Part shown: positions 61,167-64,000 of the stretch, piece by piece | Position numbering within the stretch: the stretch's first letter is position 1 | How the letters are laid out: the number at the start of each line of letters is the position of its first letter | Source of the DNA: Saururus chinensis | Taxonomy: Eukaryota > Streptophyta > Magnoliopsida > Piperales > Saururaceae | Direction: 5' to 3' | DNA length: 64,000 nucleotides | NCBI GenBank assembly: GCA_035235625.1 | Contig: CP141144.1 | Span: forward strand, 28,765,014-28,829,013 | Position numbers and translations under genes: made by a program | Notes under the pieces: model-generated | Databases searched by the model: none | What the model saw: only the letters and a program-made list of their open reading frames with translations | Told to the model about the DNA's origin: nothing

Positions 61167-61440
61167 TCAGCATTTTACCCTGAGCATTCTAATGATATTC
61201 ACTTTTGTAGTGCCCCTTCTGTCCATACTTGTAACAAGAGATGTTGGCATGGATGTTACGGCAATTTGGTTACACATTAATGTTTTTGTTTCTATAGAAG
61301 TTGTTACCATGAAGCTTCTAATTATGTTGTTCTTGATAGTCTCCTTGCCTAACATGCTTAGGCTGATCATTCCTCTTGTCATATTCCTATGAGTCATTCT
61401 CCACAATAATGATGGTGTCTAGGACTTTTGCTAAAGTCCG
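61167..61440 (-). pseudogene. Gypsy gag zinc-knuckle remnant (fossil)
   Basis: One minus-strand frame shows a degenerate knuckle of the CYKCGQKGHYKSEC type preceded by a basic, glutamine- and asparagine-rich linker, as in Gypsy gag upstream of protease. It is a short degraded fragment with no LTR of its own recognised. Confidence 0.5.
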
Positions 61441-61520
61441 GTGCCTAAAAGGAACTACTCGGCCTCTGTTGATACATCTAAAACAAGACTATGAAGATGT
61501 CAAATTTAGATTTTTTTTAC

Positions 61521-61704
61521 TTGCCAATTGTAGTAGATAAGGTCGATCCATAGGGAAAGCAATGTGCAACAAAGAAAATGATTACAAAAAAAATAGAGGG
61601 AAAAAAATTAAAAGAGAAAGAGTAAAAGAGTATTGACGTACTAAAGAGTTAAGAAATCAATAAGAAAAAACACTAAGGCATTGAGGGTCATTGTAACATC
61701 TAGT
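61521..61704 (-). repeat. Athila-like LTR fragment cut by the next LTR
   Basis: GAGTTAAGAAATCAATAAGA and CACTAAGGCATTGAGGGTCA match 33215-33270 of the LTR at 33074. The homology stops at 61704, where the TGTCACGCCC LTR starts, so the latter inserted into it. Confidence 0.65.
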
Positions 61705-62339
61705 TGTCACGCCCCAGCGATGCCCGACCCGAGCTAAACCCGGTCCAAGGGCCGGTCAAGTGCACGGGGGCGACGAAGGGAAGATTGAGAAACGGTTTAG
61801 TGGAAGACTTAACCCTAAATACGGGCAATCTAACAGAAATATGGAGTACGCACATTCCTTTGGGCAAGAGTAAATAAGAAGGAAAGAAAGAGTGTTGCTT
61901 ATCACAAAGTAAACAACTAATCTCAAACCCACATGCTTAGTTAACTAAAGCCCACGCTGGTTGAAAATAAGTCTTAAGCAAACACAGCTGTAAAATGTGA
62001 CATAAATTCAAAACAAAGAACCCCTACACAACTAGTTCTAAACATAAAGCATAAAACCAAAGGAAACTAAGTCACACAACGATCTCCACTATCACATCCA
62101 AGTCATCTCCGACCTTTCCTCAAAGATGAGATCCTCTCCGTCTGCGTGTCGCACCATGCAGACCCAAAACAAAACACAAGAAAGAGGGGTGAGTTTAACA
62201 AACTCAGCAATGGTTTTTAATATCACTATCAACATCAAAAATACGATAGCATAGCAATATAATCATTCAGATCAAAGATTTGACAAGATGTATCATTTTC
62301 TGATCACACATACACATCACCTAAACCTGCATCATAGTG

Positions 62340-62650
62340 TATAATCCACATAATGCCATCCACATTATAATAACTTGCATGAATGCATCTCTAACATGCA
62401 TAATCCATCATGCATTACATCATGACAACCTGCATGAATATATCTCTAACATACACATTCCATCATGCATCACATCATAATAACCTGCATGAATGTAACA
62501 TACACATTCCATCATGCATCACATCATAATAACATGCATGAATGTATCTCTAACATACATATTCTATCATGCATCACATCATGATAACCTGCATGAATGT
62601 ATCTCTAACATACATATTCAATCATGCATCACATCATTCTCATTCATCAT
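62340..62650. repeat. Minisatellite in the TGTCACGCCC LTR
   Basis: About five units of 50-57 bp built on CATCATGCATCACATCATAA, ACCTGCATGAATGTATCTCT and AACATACATATTC, with one shortened unit near 62485. This is the reverse-complement relative of 345-687. Confidence 0.85.
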
Positions 62651-62764
62651 GCATGTATAAGTGTTACAGACGCACACTAGTCCAACATGCAAGTCCATAC
62701 CCATAGAGAATAAACCTGCTCTTCAAGACCTGAGCCCTCGAGCAAACACTTATCAAATAGACAT

Positions 62765-62852
62765 GCTCTTCAAGGCCAACGCCTACGAGCAACTCCTGCT
62801 CCTCAAGGTCAACGCCTTCGAGCAACTCCTGCTCCTCAAGGCCAACGCCTAC
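62765..62852. repeat. 33-bp tandem repeat, 2.7 units
   Basis: Units at 62765, 62798 and 62831 open GCTC(T/C)TCAAGG(C/T)CAACGCC and are nearly identical. Because 33 is a multiple of three, the open frame at 62661-62918 shows an 11-residue repeat (LLKANAYEQLL-like); no other sign of coding. Confidence 0.9.
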
Positions 62853-63874
62853 CCATCAAGTCTAAACTCCCGGGCAACCCTGCTTGTCAAGACTAAAGTC
62901 CCAAGCAACAACACCTAGTAAGCCGGTGCACTTGGACAAACCAGCTAGATTCTTAGGGTCCAGCGAATCATAAATAATCTCAATCTGCAAGACAAGTACA
63001 CAACTCATCCCTACTTAACTCCATTTAACTAGACTCAACCCGGGGAGTGCAGTCGTTCCACACAGGAACACAAATCAAAACATGTCCTTTCGGACCAATC
63101 AACTTATGATTAATCCACGATCGATCAATCCGGCACACAATTTCACCACATTGCATCCAATTGGTCAAGTTCAATTAACCTTGATGAAGCCTCAATTGGA
63201 AATCTATTTTTATGATGCATGCAGTATGGTACATACGTAAGCAAGGCATACATGAATCCTAATCCATGATAAGTGCTCTTATCAGCCCCTAATGCATCAT
63301 TCATAATCGTAATATCAAGCTTCAACATCATCATAAATCCCCACATGTGTGTGTGCGTACCTAGTAGAAGCAGGCTCAATGCATTTCAACATGTTTGAAA
63401 TTAACTCACTACCACACCACACATGTGAATTAACATCTAATCATGAATTCCAGTAGAAATTATAGGAGAAGAAACGTTGAAATCATAACTCAAATCAAAA
63501 CTCAACCACAAAGGCTACACGCATATAAGATCATTCATTTCATCCTTGAGTCATGACATTCACCAACATCCACACATCAACTAACTACATTCTATCATGA
63601 CAAATCAGTCCAATAATAGGTTGTAGTTCTACTGAAAATATGCTTAACTATAGAGAATCAACCATTCACAATTTCAAGATGACAATTCCAACATCATGCC
63701 ACAAACCATAAGTCATTCTACAAATCTCTAATCATATGTCCCAACTTCATAATCTCAATAGCATGCCTTTCTAGTAGCATAATATAGCTTAAAGCACTCC
63801 ACATTCATATGAAATTGGCAAACTAAAGTGGAATCATCGAAATAAACATCATGTATTAGAACACAATTCTACTG

Positions 63875-64000
63875 TGTAGCCGTTCGAACGCCCTTCAGGC
63901 CGTTCGATTGGCTAAACGGGAAAAATTCAAATTCACAGTTTGGTCATTCGAACTCCAAGCAGGCCGTTCGATCGGCTGAACTGGAAAACTGTCGATTCGA
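63875..64000. repeat. Diverged 63-bp tandem repeat with CCGTTCGATCGGCT cores
   Basis: AGGCCGTTCGATTGGCTAAAC at about 63900 recurs as AGGCCGTTCGATCGGCTGAAC at about 63961, with a GTTCGAACG / ATTCGAACT element before each. The array runs to the window edge. Confidence 0.7.

Larger units (their letters stand above)
61705..64000 (+). mobile_element. LTR of the TGTCACGCCC family, runs off the window
   Basis: It starts TGTCACGCCCCAGCGATGCC and is the inverted counterpart of 1-1313: GGTCAAGTGCACGGGGGCGA opening, ACGATAGCATAG and GAGTTTAACAAACTCAGCAA blocks, then a minisatellite. Homology to the first copy fades past about 62650. At least 2.3 kb belongs to this LTR or its element; the end and any internal region are outside the window. 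Confidence 0.6.

Noticed and set aside
62661-62918. 85-codon frame with 11-residue repeats as a real repeat protein
   Set aside because: Explained by a 33-bp minisatellite within an LTR; no supporting gene signals.
1-64000. A novel multi-gene defence or metabolic cluster
   Set aside because: Only one host gene is supported; everything else with protein signal is retrotransposon gag or pol debris.

Overview
This is nuclear DNA of a seed plant, most likely a flowering plant with a large, transposon-rich genome. Evidence: one clear plant gene with canonical GT-AG introns, a TATA box and a poly(A) signal, set in tens of kilobases of nested Gypsy, Athila-like and Copia LTR elements, hAT and Stowaway MITEs and CACTA-like DNA. 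I cannot name the species. I saw no rRNA or tRNA gene, CRISPR array or prokaryotic feature.

The only host gene I trust is at 56028-59133 (+): a four-exon SABATH methyltransferase of 392 codons that reads as an intact orthologue of indole-3-acetate carboxyl methyltransferase (IAMT1). It would convert free auxin to methyl-IAA. Two small Stowaway-like MITEs sit in its second and third introns.

Layout. 1-1313: minus-strand LTR of a TGTCACGCCC family, whose plus-strand relative begins at 61705 and runs off the window. 1314-8298: unrecognised AT-rich DNA with two MITEs, a perfect 67-bp tandem duplication and a hairpin. 8299-17065: a degraded minus-strand Copia 3' end split inside its RNase H region by a long solo LTR (9205-16818), itself split by a gag-only non-autonomous LTR element (11171-14511). 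17066-20830: LTR fragments in mixed orientation. 20831-35448: a degraded minus-strand Gypsy element split by an Athila-like element (22012-34467), which carries a hAT MITE (itself holding a Stowaway) and a CACTA-like element built of GA tracts and palindromes.

35449-53970: a pile of minus-strand copies of one long-LTR Gypsy family (starts TGTAACATCC). It includes a short element of the family with PBS and two LTRs (about 40250-52935). The 5' LTR of that element holds a solo LTR (47699-52702), which holds another solo LTR (48447-49802). 53971-55900: tandem repeats and a possible second CACTA-like remnant upstream of the gene. 59180-61704: sparse DNA with a gag remnant and an LTR fragment.

Target-site duplications and interrupted host repeats give a relative order of insertion at several places. 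All retroelements look broken or lack pol; the functional content of the window is the IAMT gene.
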